Origin: Paraspadella gotoi
Taxonomy: Eukaryota; Chaetognatha
NCBI GenBank assembly: GCA_051294375.1
Contig: CM119269.1
Coordinates: 22,431,808-22,495,807 of the forward strand
Length of the DNA: 64,000 bases
Direction of reading: 5' to 3'
Shown here: positions 32,101 to 43,500 of the stretch, in pieces
Layout of the letters: each line of letters starts with the position of its first letter
Numbering within the stretch: the stretch's first letter is position 1
Program-made: the position numbers and the translations under genes
Notes under the pieces: generated by a model
Seen by the model: only the letters and a program-made list of their open reading frames with translations
The model's database searches: none
What the model was told of the DNA's origin: nothing

Positions 32101-33504
32101 AATGTAAATACTATGTTTCATACTTATGTACTCGCATGATCACCAGAAAATTTGATCAAATTTTATTTTATGAAATTGTTTTATATAACTTATTTTATGT
32201 AACTTATTTATGTAACTTATTTTATGTAACTTAGGAATTTATTCTTTGGCAGAGAGGTCAGGCATAATTAAATGATTGTTGTGCCCAGTTTCATACTTTG
32301 TAATTATGTAACTATGTAAAAATGCAGTCAGGTGATTAAAAATTGATTGCGGCTTGATTCGTCAAATACTTAGGTTTTTTTGGTTTTTTTTTAGTTTAAA
32401 GATTTAAATGATATTTGTAAGATGCTATAATTTACATACATATGTTTTATACTTTAATGTAGTCATCTAAAAATGCGAACGCAACATCTGGAACCTGCAG
32501 CTTCTTGCCTTTTCCTTTATACATCCTTTAAATCCCTTATCATTTCGTTATGCCGATTAAAAACTATATTCTCTCGCGGCCGCAGGTTCCGACGCTAAGC
32601 AACGGCGCCGCCTCAGTTTCGGCGGCTCAGGATTCAGCAGCGCAGGTTCCGGCGTCGCCGACTTCCAACCCGCCCCCCGTCTTTCTCGTCCTCAGATATA
32701 GGTGGGTCATTTGAGGGTGTGGGGTGAGATAAATGGCAGGTGGAAATACAAGTACTAAAAAGTTATTTCTTTTCTTTCCTTCTCTTCTCATTCTCTTCCT
32801 CTCCTCACTTTTCCTCTTCTCTTTCCTTTCTTTTTTCTTCTCTTTCTTTTCCTCTCTTATCTTTTCTTTTCTCCTCAGGATGAGAAACGAGAAGCGAGAA
32901 TTGAACGACATTAAATTCGAGTTTTTGCCGAAGCGCGATTCCGCTGATGGAATCGCGTCGGAACTCGTTGGCGCCGGACTCGTTCACCCCAAGGATCAGG
33001 CGGCGGGTAAAGATGGAGGGGGGCGTGAGCGGGTGGAGGTTCATCAACCCCATCCAATTATGACTACAGACCTGACACTCTTACTCCTTAATCTATGAAC
33101 GGCCTTTTAAAATATTTTTAAACAGTTATGAATGATTTTCCAGAGTTGTTAAATTAGACAAAGATTGAAAAAGGTCACAGATTCGAATTAGTGACATTTT
33201 CTTCTGACCGATTTATTTTTTTCCTTCTCGATTCCCTCAGTTTCTCAAAACATGGACGTTTTGCTGGAGAATCCTTTTTGCAATCGAGTCGTGACTTTCC
33301 CTCTTCCGTCCGGCTGCCTGGAGAACGAAGTCGTGAGGTGAAAAGAAGAAAAGTGTTAATCTCGTGAAACGTGAATCACAACAACCGGAGAGACGATTAT
33401 TCACGCGCCCCCCCTTTTTTTTTGTCAGCGACGCTCACTTGGTCGGATACGCCCAGCTCACCGTCACGGTTCCGACGCCTCAAGGCAACGAAGACGCCAC
33501 TTAA
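22476..33504 (+). CDS. OXSR1: OSR1/SPAK-type Ste20 kinase
   Basis: A Ser/Thr kinase that, in other animals, is activated by WNK kinases and phosphorylates SLC12 cation-chloride cotransporters to control salt and cell volume. Exons: 22476-22638, 22790-22905, 23258-23366, 23446-23548, 23649-23741, 24025-24134, 25716-25817, 26193-26326, 27050-27229, 28167-28293, about 29230-29712, 32586-32701, 32879-33006, 33241-33337 and 33429-33504. Kinase motifs: glycine-rich [11 protein letters not shown], catalytic Lys in [34 protein letters not shown]-loop [13 protein letters not shown] (WNK target Thr), [19 protein letters not shown], then [18 protein letters not shown] long Pro/Ser/Ala linker (29.2-29.7 kb) leads to the C-terminal CCT domain that reads RFxV/I peptides ([17 protein letters not shown]). 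Exon 6 uses a GC donor. Exon 4 has a frame break near 23470 (IIKH to [11 protein letters not shown]), likely a base error. OXSR1 and STK39 cannot be told apart here. Confidence 0.93.
23900..24010. repeat. CT-rich microsatellite in kinase intron 5
   Basis: Runs of CT and CTT dinucleotides just upstream of the exon 6 acceptor at 24025; they may act as an extended polypyrimidine tract. Similar CT runs occur at 24367-24440 and 28888-28951. Confidence 0.85.
25978..26068 (+). repeat. REP-A fragment in kinase intron 7
   Basis: Contains AAACCACCATAGCC, a variant of the REP-A centre, and ATTTAATGAATGGATAATTA, so this is a diverged 3' part of REP-A. Confidence 0.65.
26094..26190 (+). repeat. Two-copy tandem repeat before kinase exon 8
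   Basis: A unit of about 51 bp with TGCGAGGCAATCCTAGGCTT occurs twice in tandem and ends within a few bases of the acceptor at 26192. The second copy provides the pyrimidine-rich tract of the acceptor. Confidence 0.75.
26576..26668 (+). repeat. 11 bp tandem repeat (TCTTTTTTAAA)
   Basis: About eight imperfect units of TCTTTTTTAAA inside kinase intron 8. Non-coding. Confidence 0.85.
26777..27035 (+). repeat. REP-B interspersed repeat, copy 1
   Basis: About 258 bp from ATGGCAACAGCCGGGTTGCC to GTGTGAATATACCGCCACAA. Other copies: 36951-37206, and 40324-40690 (interrupted by a CT run). It ends about 14 bp from the acceptor of kinase exon 9 (27049), so it lies where the branch point should be. SINE-like in size; no family recognised. 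Confidence 0.85.
27230..27470 (+). repeat. Minisatellite with 24-25 bp unit at a splice donor
   Basis: About ten units resembling GAAATGGCGAGGAATTTTTA. The first unit overlaps the 3' end of kinase exon 9 and its GT donor (GGGAATGGTGAGGAATTTG), so the array appears to have grown from the exon-intron border. Confidence 0.85.
27473..27735 (-). repeat. REP-A interspersed repeat, copy 2
   Basis: Reverse-orientation copy lying in kinase intron 9, from GAAATTGGTACAACC to the end of AAAAGACCACTCCC. It directly follows the minisatellite. Confidence 0.85.
28888..28952. repeat. CT microsatellite
   Basis: Long (CT)n run in kinase intron 10. A second and longer one is at 29095-29166. Confidence 0.95.
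29095..29166. repeat. CT microsatellite, about 70 bp
   Basis: A pure (CT)n run about 65 bp upstream of the Pro/Ala-rich kinase linker exon. Confidence 0.95.
30254..30545 (-). repeat. REP-A interspersed repeat, copy 3 (longest)
   Basis: Reverse copy in kinase intron 11. It extends past the core to TTGATCGGGGAATACTATAT. That outer part matches, reversed, the sequence just left of the DIRS element (51961-51990), so it shows what the empty insertion site looks like. Confidence 0.85.
30575..30712 (-). repeat. REP-A interspersed repeat, copy 4 (partial)
   Basis: Starts GAAATTGGTACAACC 30 bp after copy 3 and lacks the middle (TTTGGATAGGCCTCCATCG joins two parts that are apart in other copies). A deleted, tandem neighbour of copy 3. 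Confidence 0.8.
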
Positions 33505-33599
33505 AAATCATCGCCAGTTCCAACTCTAGTTTTCTCTTCCCTTCTTCCTCTCTTGTAATGATTTATAGCCGAACCCTTAACCTTCTTTCTCGACTTATG

Positions 33600-33770
33600 A
33601 CGAGCGTTAATTCGTGTTGTTGCTTGTTGATTGACGTTAGTGCGTGTTGATTGACGTTAGTGCGTGTTGATTGGCGTCAGAGCGTGTTGATTGGCGTCAG
33701 AGCGTGTTGATTGGGGTCGATGCGTGTTGATTGGCGTCAATGTGTGTTGATTGGCGTCAATGCGATTGTT
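33600..33770 (+). repeat. Minisatellite, 18 bp unit
   Basis: About nine units of GCGTGTTGATTGGCGTCA and close variants, starting about 95 bp after the kinase stop codon. Confidence 0.9.
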
Positions 33771-34642
33771 TTCTTTCCTTATATCGATTCGTGGGATGCT
33801 TCTTCTTCTCTTTTGTTTCTTCAAAATATAACGAAAAACTAAAATCCTAAATTTAGAGAAATTTCCAGTTGTTATGATCTCTTGGGTTGGTTGATTGTAT
33901 TTATATACATAAATTTAAAACGGATGAATTGAATTCTTAACCATAGCTTCTCGTGGCTCGATCAGCCCCGGGAATCAGAACGATTTACTAATTTATATTG
34001 AAACATTTATGATTAACTAAAAGTCTTAGTTGATTCAAACGATAACATTTTTTACATTATCAGTCCTGTTGGCCTTCATTACAGGAGATCGAGTTGACTA
34101 AAATTGCGAAATCTGATTTTTTGTTCCTGTACCCTATATAAAAATGTAATTTTCGTTTGAACGCAACTCGATTAATTAAGTTTAATATCCGGTGCGCGTC
34201 ATAAAATTCGTCGTCGTTGCTAAATTGCATTTATATCGAAGGCGATTTTAGGATTCCAAATTCTCCCCCCCACCATTTTAGTTTGAATCTGGTTGTAAAG
34301 TTTCGCCGGTCACCTCCCGATTTTCCGCGATTGTGATGCTTTATATATGCGGTAGTTTTCACACCTTCATTCTCCAAGAAAAAACCCTTTCCCCCCCCAC
34401 CATTCGTTAACCTAAATTGTGCTAGTGAGTTGTCTTGATTTGAAGCCACAAGTCATTTTGATTTTTGGGTTTATGCTCGAAAAAAAACTATGCTATGTAT
34501 TGTTTTTTTTTCATAAGGTATTATTTGATTTCGTATCAATAAAATCTTTTGGTGTGATATTATGGCAAGACGGTTTTTTGAAATTATTGAAGAATCTGAG
34601 GGAGATCGTGAAAAAAGAATAAGGAGATAATAATAATAGAAG

Positions 34643-34690
<48 letters not shown>
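34643..34690. repeat. GA microsatellite
   Basis: A (GA)n run of about 48 bp upstream of the HPD/HPDL-like gene. Confidence 0.95.
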
Positions 34691-34694
<4 letters not shown>

Positions 34695-34918
34695 TTTCAA
34701 CGTCCAAGAAGTCAATATCTCCGCTGACGTTCGACCCGCGGTCCTTGCCCTGGATCAGAGGTTCCAGGGTCTCTTTTACTTTTAAAGGATTAAAACTGAA
34801 TCGTTAAATTACTTAGTGTTCGAATTGTTAAACAATCGTCCAGAAATGAAAGAAAATAAAAATGACAAATGAAACGATGCTCTTGACGAAAGTGTGGTTG
34901 CCAACTTTTCCTTTGCAG

Positions 34919-37900
34919 ATGTACGATAAGTCGTTTCGCCTTTTAGCCATAGACCATCTCGTGATTGAGACGAAAAATGTTCAGAGATACAAAGATTTTT
35001 TTGTTAATCAACTCGGATTCAACGCCGATGACGACGACGACGACCGCGACGACTTCCAAGTCTCGAGAGGGCGTTGCCGCTTTCGTGTTCGTCCTTCTGG
35101 CGCCAATAACAACAACAACAACAACAAGAGCCAACCAGACTCTGTGACTGACGTCTGCATCGTCGTCAGCGACGTGGAAAACTTCGTGTTGCACGTGAAG
35201 AGGGCGTGTCCCGAGGCTCTGGTGGAAGACGCGACTGTTGTTTGTCATCCGCGGTTGGGTCCTTGCAAAAGAGTTAGGATTAAGGTAAAGTCGAAAATTG
35301 GGTGTAGTCAATTGATGTCTTTGTCTTTGGGAAATGAGGTGGCGGGTGGTAAATCATTCCATTTGTAAGATGATCTCAAGGTTCACTTACCGAATGACGG
35401 CTTCAAACTTAACGGAGAAATCTTCGTTTTCTAGGAAAATAGGATGCCCCGAAGAGCTGCTAGAGGCTCTTCTCTTATAAGTTATATCTTTGTCTATTTC
35501 CGTAATGACCAAAGTATAATTTTCCATTGTCCATTCACAATCCCTTCAATTTTCTCCACCAGTCAATCATCGGCAACGTTTATCACACGATTCTTAGCGT
35601 AGAATCCGGTTACCATGACAACGATAACTCTGTCGATCGAGGGAAAACAGAGCCTCTCATCTCGGGACTCGATCACGTCGCGTTGGCCTGTGAAAGAGGT
35701 GAGAGATTGCTCTGTAGACCCTGGCGGAGATAGAACGTGCTACCCGCGAGTTGTCGCGAAGCATCTGTCGGTCGGTCGGTCGGTCGGTTAGTTGATACAT
35801 TTTTCTGTCGGTTTATTCCACTTACGTTTAAATGCGAATAACAGGCGCATTAGCTTATCAAGTCATTTTTATTATTTCGAAGATAGGTGCAGTACCACGT
35901 GACCCTCCTTGCTTGTGTGATCGCGTGATCGATTGAAAATACTGATCTGTACAGGTTTTTACTTGGCTGACACAATTTGTGCCAGGAGACATTTGTCTAT
36001 TTATTTCCTACAGTGCAGTTGCATAATTGAGATGACGTTGAAAAAAAAAATTGATGCGGCACAACACCTTCCAATTGATATTCCTTATTAAGTTAATGGA
36101 CGCTCGTTTTCCTAATTAGGCGAGACGGCTTCGATCATGAAATGGCACGAATTGATTTTTGGAATGAAAAGTTTCGATTTTGGAGAAAACGGAGACGGAC
36201 TCCTCATAAAAACTGATCAAATTGGAATGAAACTCTCGGTTAGTATATATCATTTTCGATCGGGGGTAAAATAATCCTTTGAAGAGACAGTAATAATTGT
36301 TGTGTTAGTGACAGAATCGTTCAATATAAGCAGTCCCTGAGCTTCGGATCAGGCGGGTTAAGCGCCTCGTCTCTCTTAACTGCTAGGCAACCACCGGGAG
36401 AGAACCCCGAACTTTTGGGTTAGGAGGCGAATGACTTGCCTCCTGCACCAATGGCCGCTGATGAACGGTTTGTGGATTTTAGTCCACCATACATTCCCTC
36501 TTCCCTAGGGAGAAGTCTGTTGCGTCTCTTCTGTGAATTGTTGGTAGTGGAAAGTTCGTCACCAAGTTGAGGCATGTTACCTGATGTGTTGTTGATGGAA
36601 AGTGCGTTGCCAGGTTGAGGCATGTCGCCTGAAAGTGGTGGTGTTGTTCTTGTGTTCAGAAGTCGAGCTCACCAATGAAGAGACGGTAATAATAACTGTT
36701 CAATATAAGCAGTCCTGTAACACCATGTTACAGGTGGGTTAAGTGCCCCGTCCCTCTTAACTGCTAGGCGTCCACCGGGCTAGAACCCCGGACCTTTGGG
36801 TTGGGAGACAATTGACTTGCCTCCTACACCAATGGCCACTGATGAACAGTTGGTGGATTTTAGTTCACCATACCTTGTATTTTGATTTTGGGCGGATTAC
36901 ACTATAGTATTCTCCGATCACAATTGAAACATTCTTTGAAATTTTATACTATGGCAATAGCCGGGTTGCCTGTGATGCCCATTGGGTTGGAGCATCTCAC
37001 TGTTGGCTTTGGGGGCTTCCGACCCTCAGTGACACATCCAGTCACTGGCGCGGTTACCCTAGGAAGGTCTCGCTTTGCCAACGCAGAGGGAAGTCGTTAT
37101 GACTGGATGGAACACAACGCCTGGGATGGTGTGTTCCCCCTCTGAGCCAATGGTATTGACTGAACGATCGTGGACGTGAGCTGGTGTGAATATACCACCA
37201 CAATACCACCTTTATTGATAGGGGCTTTGGACCTTGACTGACCTTGTCTTGTCAATTATGCTAATTTCTTACCTCTTCCCAAGATTGAGTGGGGCAACTG
37301 GCCACTTAAAAAGTTAATATTACTAGCTTATGTCATTTAACTACCATTTTAAAAAGTAAAATTGATCCGTTGTAAATTTGGTCACAGATGTTGATGGTCA
37401 CAATCTTAGGCTCTGGAGTTTTGGAAGTGTTCCGAGAAAGGATTGTATCAAGAGGGTGAAGGAAACTTCCCACTTTTCGTCTTGGTGGAATCGTTGCCAG
37501 GTTAAAATTCATTTCGAGATGAATGAATGATAAATTCTTATTCAATTAACTCTTTTTAAGTTTTAACCTTTTAACCTCAAATCAGAATCGGATGGAAACA
37601 ACCAGATCGACGTCTTCATTGCGGAACACGGTGGCGCCGGTGTGCAACATATTGGAATCATCACGAATGACATTTGCCAAAGCAAAGCGGAATGGAATTC
37701 GCGGGGCGTCGAGTTTATCGAGCCTCCGCCAACCTATTACACTGAAATTGGAAAGTTAGAAGACATCGTCAGAGCCGGTTCATTTGGGATATTTAGAATA
37801 ATGGGGTCTTTTTGATGAACATAATATTGACGTTAATTATTTATTCAGGGGAGGACCCGACACTCTTGCAAGCCCACGGGATTTTGATCGACCACGAAGA

Positions 37901-38262
37901 GTTTGCGGACGAAGTCAAGGGGTAAATTTAATTACTCGTTTATAAATTTGAAACAAAACCACCAACGGTCTGAAGCCTTTAAACTTAAAGGTCGTCTATC
38001 CGATGTCCGTTTTCTAGCTTCCTGCCGTTGCTAAACTGTAACCCAAATATTTAAATCTATCATGACATATCTCGGTCACTTTCCTCAATCCTCATTACTC
38101 AGCTACGAGACTGGCTACCTCATGCAAGTCTTCACCAAACCCATTTTCGACGAGCGAACTTTCTTTCTCGAGCTCATCACCCGGCGCGGCGCTCGAGGGT
38201 TTGGCGCTGGGAACATCACGGCCCTCTTTCGCGCCGTGCAGGCCTACATGAAGGCCCCCTGA
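34919..38262 (+). CDS. HPDL: 4-hydroxyphenylpyruvate dioxygenase family protein (HPD/HPDL-like)
   Basis: A member of the non-heme iron, vicinal-oxygen-chelate family that turns 4-hydroxyphenylpyruvate into homogentisate (HPD) or 4-hydroxymandelate (HPDL). Seven exons: 34919-35284, 35573-35698, 36120-36238, 37410-37500, 37586-37777, 37849-37921 and 38103-38262 (TGA). The small exon at 37410-37500 ([18 protein letters not shown], then VLVESLP) joins in phase on both sides. All three iron ligands are present: His in [11 protein letters not shown], His in [10 protein letters not shown] and Glu in [11 protein letters not shown]. The C-terminal end [29 protein letters not shown] is typical. I lean to HPDL because the [13 protein letters not shown] and [12 protein letters not shown] segments fit it a little better; the two cannot be settled by eye. 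The first exon carries runs of six Asp and seven Asn from GAC/AAC triplets, not usual for the family. The start at 34919 is the first Met before the domain. Confidence 0.85.
36303..36494 (+). repeat. REP-C interspersed repeat, copy 1
   Basis: About 190 bp from TTCAATATAAGCAGTCCCTG to GGATTTTAGTCCACCAT. Other copies are at 36696-36872 (same direction) and 40838-41037 (reverse). The reverse strand has tRNA-like pieces (CCGGGGTTCTAGCCCGG, like a T arm with a B box, and GTCGTCTAGCAGTTAAGAG, like an A box), but not in the standard order, so a tRNA-derived SINE is possible but not shown. Confidence 0.75.
36696..36872 (+). repeat. REP-C interspersed repeat, copy 2
   Basis: Direct copy of the repeat at 36303, about 200 bp further on in the same intron. 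It is followed at 36900-36945 by a REP-A end (CACAATTGAAACATTCTTTG) and then by REP-B, so three families sit side by side here. Confidence 0.75.
36951..37206 (+). repeat. REP-B interspersed repeat, copy 2
   Basis: Close copy of 26777-27035, from ATGGCAATAGCCGGGTTGCC to TATACCACCACAAT, in intron 3 of the HPD/HPDL-like gene. Confidence 0.85.
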
Positions 38263-38815
38263 GGGCGCGCATTCGACTCAACTGGCGTCCTCGGTTGGAG
38301 CCTCGCCATTATTTATTCCTTGTTGACTGTTGTTGGTGTTGGAAATACTAGTATATTGACGATTTTACTCACGTTATGGATGTTTTTTAATCACGATGCG
38401 CGAGTCCGCGATCGGACCGAGGGAGGGGGGGGGAAAGCTTTTTTGTTCTTGTTTGGAACTGAACGCCGCCATGATGAGAAGGATATGTCAAGTTTATGTG
38501 GGAAGATTAAAAATTGGACAGTTTTTGAGTTGATATAGGAGATTATAGCTTCGATTATTACGTTTGCAAAACAATGCGTAATATTGTTACATCGACAAAT
38601 GTTTTTTTTTTTTTTGGCCAACGAATTTAATTTAAAATTGAAAAAGGAGACGCTTTTCTCTCTTATATCTGTGTGTGCCTTTCTCTTTTTTTTTTTACAG
38701 TTTAGCACAAACTCTGGAAAAATTATGTTACATTTCTGAAGAAAAAAAATCCTAAATTTGCTCATTGGCAATTTCGCGCTTTCGTTAATCCGTCCTGTGA
38801 GACCCGACGACGACG
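38263..38815. other. Spacer before the adhesion gene
   Basis: Convertible 3'/5' flanking sequence with poly-T runs at 38600-38612 and 38684-38696. No gene seen. The next gene's 5' leader lies in the last 100 or so bases. Confidence 0.5.
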
Positions 38816-40492
38816 ATGCTCGACCGTTCCGCGATCCTCCTCCTCTTCCTCTTCCTCCGCCCCTCCTCCTCCCAAGTGTCCAACAACTTTGGGCTGGATC
38901 AAGCGTGGAACTTTCAAGACGAAGACGGGAACCGAATCTACGATGCGCGACTCGATCCATCCAACGAGAAATTCGATTGTCGCTATTGGTGGGATCACGT
39001 GATGGCCAATCCGGGTCTTTATCACGAGCAATGGCGTCCCTTTCACGATCCCGACGATCGAAGCGACATCTTCAACGCCGGAATCAATCATCCCTCTTGT
39101 CAGTTCTCCGTTTGGTGAGTCGCGTCCCAAGTTTCCACCCTTTTTTTTCATTTCAAATTTTAAACCCAATGGTCCAATACAAGAGACGAGCTACACGATA
39201 AATCCGTTTCCTGCGATGGGATGATAGGCACAGAAAATAAGAAACAATGTTATGGACAATAGAATTCGGGAAGGCACTAAAATAGAGAGTGCGTCACTGC
39301 ACAAGTAAGGGAGAGAGTGATAGGGAAAGAGAAAGAGAGTCACCGGCTTCTACGAAATCTTCGTAGCCGCAGTTTATTTGATAAATAAGCCGTATGTTGT
39401 GCCTTGGGACACAGGCTATTATGGGTTTTGTCCTCCATACCCCTTCTAAGATGATATCTAAGCAGCACCCTGCAAACTTTCAAACTCTGCCTAGTTCTGA
39501 GTATCAGTCAACAACATTTGTGTAATTAGAATATATAATATAATTACTATTAATTAGGATTCATTATTACTACTAGTATTATGACAATAAAAAATATCAA
39601 GACTCGGTCATCCCATCCCCATCCCCAGGTACAAAATGAAGGAGTGGGAAACGGGCAACTTCCCCTGGGAAGAACGAAGGCCGCGCCCCGATCCTTACTA
39701 CACTCGTCCGGTGGTCAACACCGACTACGGCATCATCCGGGGCTACAACGTGACGTGGGAGCGACGCCCCGTCTTCAACAAACTCTTTCCCAAAGAGGAA
39801 TTCTTCATCGAGAAATCAATTTCCATCTTTCTCGGGATTCCTTACGCCGGATCGCCAGATCGGCAGTCGAGGTTTCAGCGGGCGGACTTTCCACAGGTGT
39901 GTGTGAGATAGAGAGAGGGAGAGGGAGGAAGAGGAGAGATACCTTACGCCCGTTCGCTAGATAGGGAGTCGAGGTTGCATCGGGCAGACTTTCCAGACTT
40001 TCCTGAGGTGAGAAAGAGAGCAAAACAAAGAGAATGGGCGGCTCTAACCCTTAATTAAAAAAAAAATTGTCAAATAGTTTTAAAATAGTTATCTAATAAA
40101 TATATAAATCCTATAAGGTTTGGGCGCCGAAGGAATTAGACGCCTCCCGCTTCCGCAACGCCTGCGTCCAAATCGATGAAGGAGCGTTCATCGGGAAATT
40201 TCAACCCAACATCTCATCAAATTATTCCGAGGATTGTCTCTATCTAAACGTCTTTGCGCCGAATTATACGTGAGAAAATAGTTGTTAATTTTTGAGACAT
40301 TCGATAACTTTAAAGATGGTTTTATGGCAACAGCCGGGTTGCCTGTAATGCCCATTGGGATGGGGCATCTCACTGTTGGGTTTGGGGGCTTCCGACCCTC
40401 AGTGACGCCTCCTGTCACTGGCACGGTTATCCTAGGACGGTCTCGCTTTGCCAACGCAGATGGAAGTTGTTAGGACTGTGGATGGAACTCTT

Positions 40493-40564
<72 letters not shown>

Positions 40565-43500
40565 GACCCTCAGTGACGCCTCCTGTCACTGGCGTGGTTA
40601 CCCTAGGACGGTCTCGCTTTTCCAACGCAGAGGGAAGTCGTTAGGACTGTGGATGGAATGCAACGATTGGGATGGGGTGTTTGCATATAGTAGCAATGTA
40701 ACTCTCGAGGTTTCTGAGTAGAAGAAGTGTTGTTGTTTGTTCTGTTTCAATATGCGGTCTATTTTTCGGTATTCTAATCGATACATAACTCATGAAATGA
40801 TCCTTACAAGTTTATTAAATATTATGGATAAATTGGATATGGTGGACTAAAATCCACCAACCGTTTATCAGCGGCCATTGGTGCAGGAGGCAAGTCATTC
40901 GCCTCCCAACCCAAAGGTCCGGGGTTCTAGCCCGGTGGTCGTCTAGCAGTTAAGAGGGACAGGGCGCTTAACCCGCTTGATCCGAAGCTCAGGGACTGCT
41001 TATATTGAACGGTTCTGTCACTAACTCATAACAATTATAACCGTTTCTTCAATATACCATTTTAATAATGACTACTGGCTGGACGGTAGCTTTTGAGGGA
41101 ACCGATTTCGTAATGTTAAATTTTGTCATTAAAGCCCGGTGACACGAAAAGGTCAAAAATTCCTCGACTTTCCCCCCCCCCATCTCTCTCATCCAGTTAC
41201 CCCCGCACCATGAAGGAGTTCGCCAAGTGGCGACCGACCGACCAAAATTATCCGGTTCTCGTCTTTTTCCACGGCGGAGACTTCGTCAAAGGTTCCGCAT
41301 CTCTCTATCCGGGTCACATGTTGGCCTCCAAGGACATCATCGTCGTCACCGTCAACTACCGCCTCGGACCCTTGGGCTTTCTCTCCACGGGCACCAAGGA
41401 CGCCCCGGGCAACTACGGCCTCTGGGATCAGTGGCGCGCTCTCCAGTGGGTCAATGAGAACATTCACTACTTTTTCGGCGACCCAAATCGGGTGACCATC
41501 ATGGGCGAGGAGGCGGGGGCCATTTCCGCGTTGCTGCACACTTATAGCGAGTGGTCCAGGCCTTACTTTCATCAGGTAAGCTTGTGGGTGGAGGATGATG
41601 GTGGCTTTGTTTGAGGAATGAATGAATTTGAGGAATGAATGAATGAATCAATTTAAAGAAAAACTTTTTTCCCCAAATTTCCCCTCCCCCCCCCACAACC
41701 CTCTCCTTTCACGTCTTTTTCATAGGTGATTGCTCACGGCGCATCGGAATTCACTCCCGGCGCCGTGACTCTCACCCAATACTTGTACGACATTGAGGCG
41801 AATCGTCCCAACCGACCGAGTCACTTCGCCGAGGAGCTGGCCGAGCTGCTCGGCTGCGCCATCCCGACCGAACAGGATCGACTCTACGAAGAATATTACG
41901 AATACGCTTTAAGGCAGATGAGGGATTGTCTCAAGGATTGGCAGAACGCAGCCACTTGGGAGAACATCGCCAAGGTGAGAGGAATTAAGGGGATGGTCAC
42001 TGGTCACACAGTGGTCACTGGATAGTCGCGCTTCTTAATCACACCTTCTTTATTTCACCATATTTCTTTTTCTCTTCGTCACTTTGTCGCTTATACATAC
42101 TTTTTCTCTCGCTGAACACTACACAGCCGATCATTCGGCATCACTCTTCCTAGCACTAGTATATTTCATGGAATTTGCTGTAAATCCAAGACCTCAGGTA
42201 TTTTAAGTAATAAGTAATTCCTACCATATCGTTTGAATACTAATTGATTTTCTTACTAAAACTACTAATTGTCATTCTGAATCCCAAGTAACCTATTATT
42301 AAATTGCATGGCAGTTTTTTTGGTCCCTCTGAATGATAGCAATAACCCATTATACGTACGACTATCAATTCCCACGATTGCATGTTGCACGATTTTCCAA
42401 TTTTGACAGCGGTGGTTCCTCACATGTGACATGCGATTCCTCACACTTGACATGTGCTTCCTCACACGTGATCCACGTATTTTCTCCACTCAACATCAGG
42501 TCTCGAAATTCGTGGGACGCGAACCCGACAATCCTCCCTGGCATCCAGTCGTCGATGAGTTCCTGCGCTTTCCATTTCTCGACGCCTTACCCAGGCAGAA
42601 GGCCGACGCGATCAAGGCCAACGTCTTGAAGGTGAGTCACTATTTTGGCAGGCTGCAGCGTCTAAGAGATAACGAGCTAATATCGTCGTATGAATTGGCC
42701 TTTTGTTGAAAAAGAAGGCAAATTGCTCAAAACTTTGGGCCTTTTGTTGAAAAAGAAGGCAAATTGCTCAAAACTTTTCCAATGACTCCGAGAAAAAAGT
42801 ACTTTTTTTTTTTGGCTTAAAATTAAATCCCGGGCGTCACAGACGTCCTTCCGTTGCCATGAGTGACAAATAACTTTTAATCAATTTTAATCACAAGTTA
42901 ACGTCGAAGCTAATTGTTGAATGCTTGATTGTGATGTTGATGACGATTATGATGATGATCTTTATCTCCACCAGTCGGAACCAAAGCCTGTGATCTTCGG
43001 ACTCGACGCCGACACCGGCGCCGACTTCATCGAGCGTCTCAACGTGACGGGTCTCGACGAGGGACTCGACGAACAAGAGTTCACCGACATTGTCATGAAT
43101 TTCGTCACCGAGAGGAACAAGAGGTCAGGGGGGGGGGGTTGGATAAATCGTTCATTCCCGGAATATAATCTCTCAATGGCAGAATGAGATATAAATGTCT
43201 CATTCCCAGAATGAGATTGAAATTGTTCTCTCAATCCCCGTAATCTCTTATAGGTACGTTCTCTACGACGAGACCCACGGACCCAACCCCGCCATCATCC
43301 ACTACGACCGTCTCCGCGACGCCGTCGCCTTCACCTACACCAACTGGCAAAATCGAGGGGACAACCGCGAACGCCTCCAACGGGCCGTCGACATGGTCAC
43401 CGATTACTACACCACGGCGCCCATCGTGGAATCCCTCGGCGTCCACGGACGCTTCAACGCCACCTGGCTCTACGTCTTCGACTATCGATCGGAACTCTCG

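Larger units (their letters stand above)
33505..34918. other. Spacer between kinase and HPD/HPDL-like genes
   Basis: Holds the minisatellite at 33600-33770, AT-rich sequence, and the GA run at 34643-34690. Just after the GA run, 34691-34766 (about GTCCAAGAAGTCAATATCTC onward) is less AT-rich and ends at a GT; it may be a 5' leader exon of the next gene, but I cannot show it codes. Confidence 0.5.

Noticed and set aside
34691-34766. Coding exon upstream of the HPD/HPDL-like gene
   Set aside because: It has a possible donor, but no frame joins convincingly to the first dioxygenase exon; left as a possible leader exon.
40870-40960. A tRNA gene in REP-C
   Set aside because: T-arm-like and A-box-like pieces are in the wrong order and no cloverleaf closes; at best tRNA-derived.
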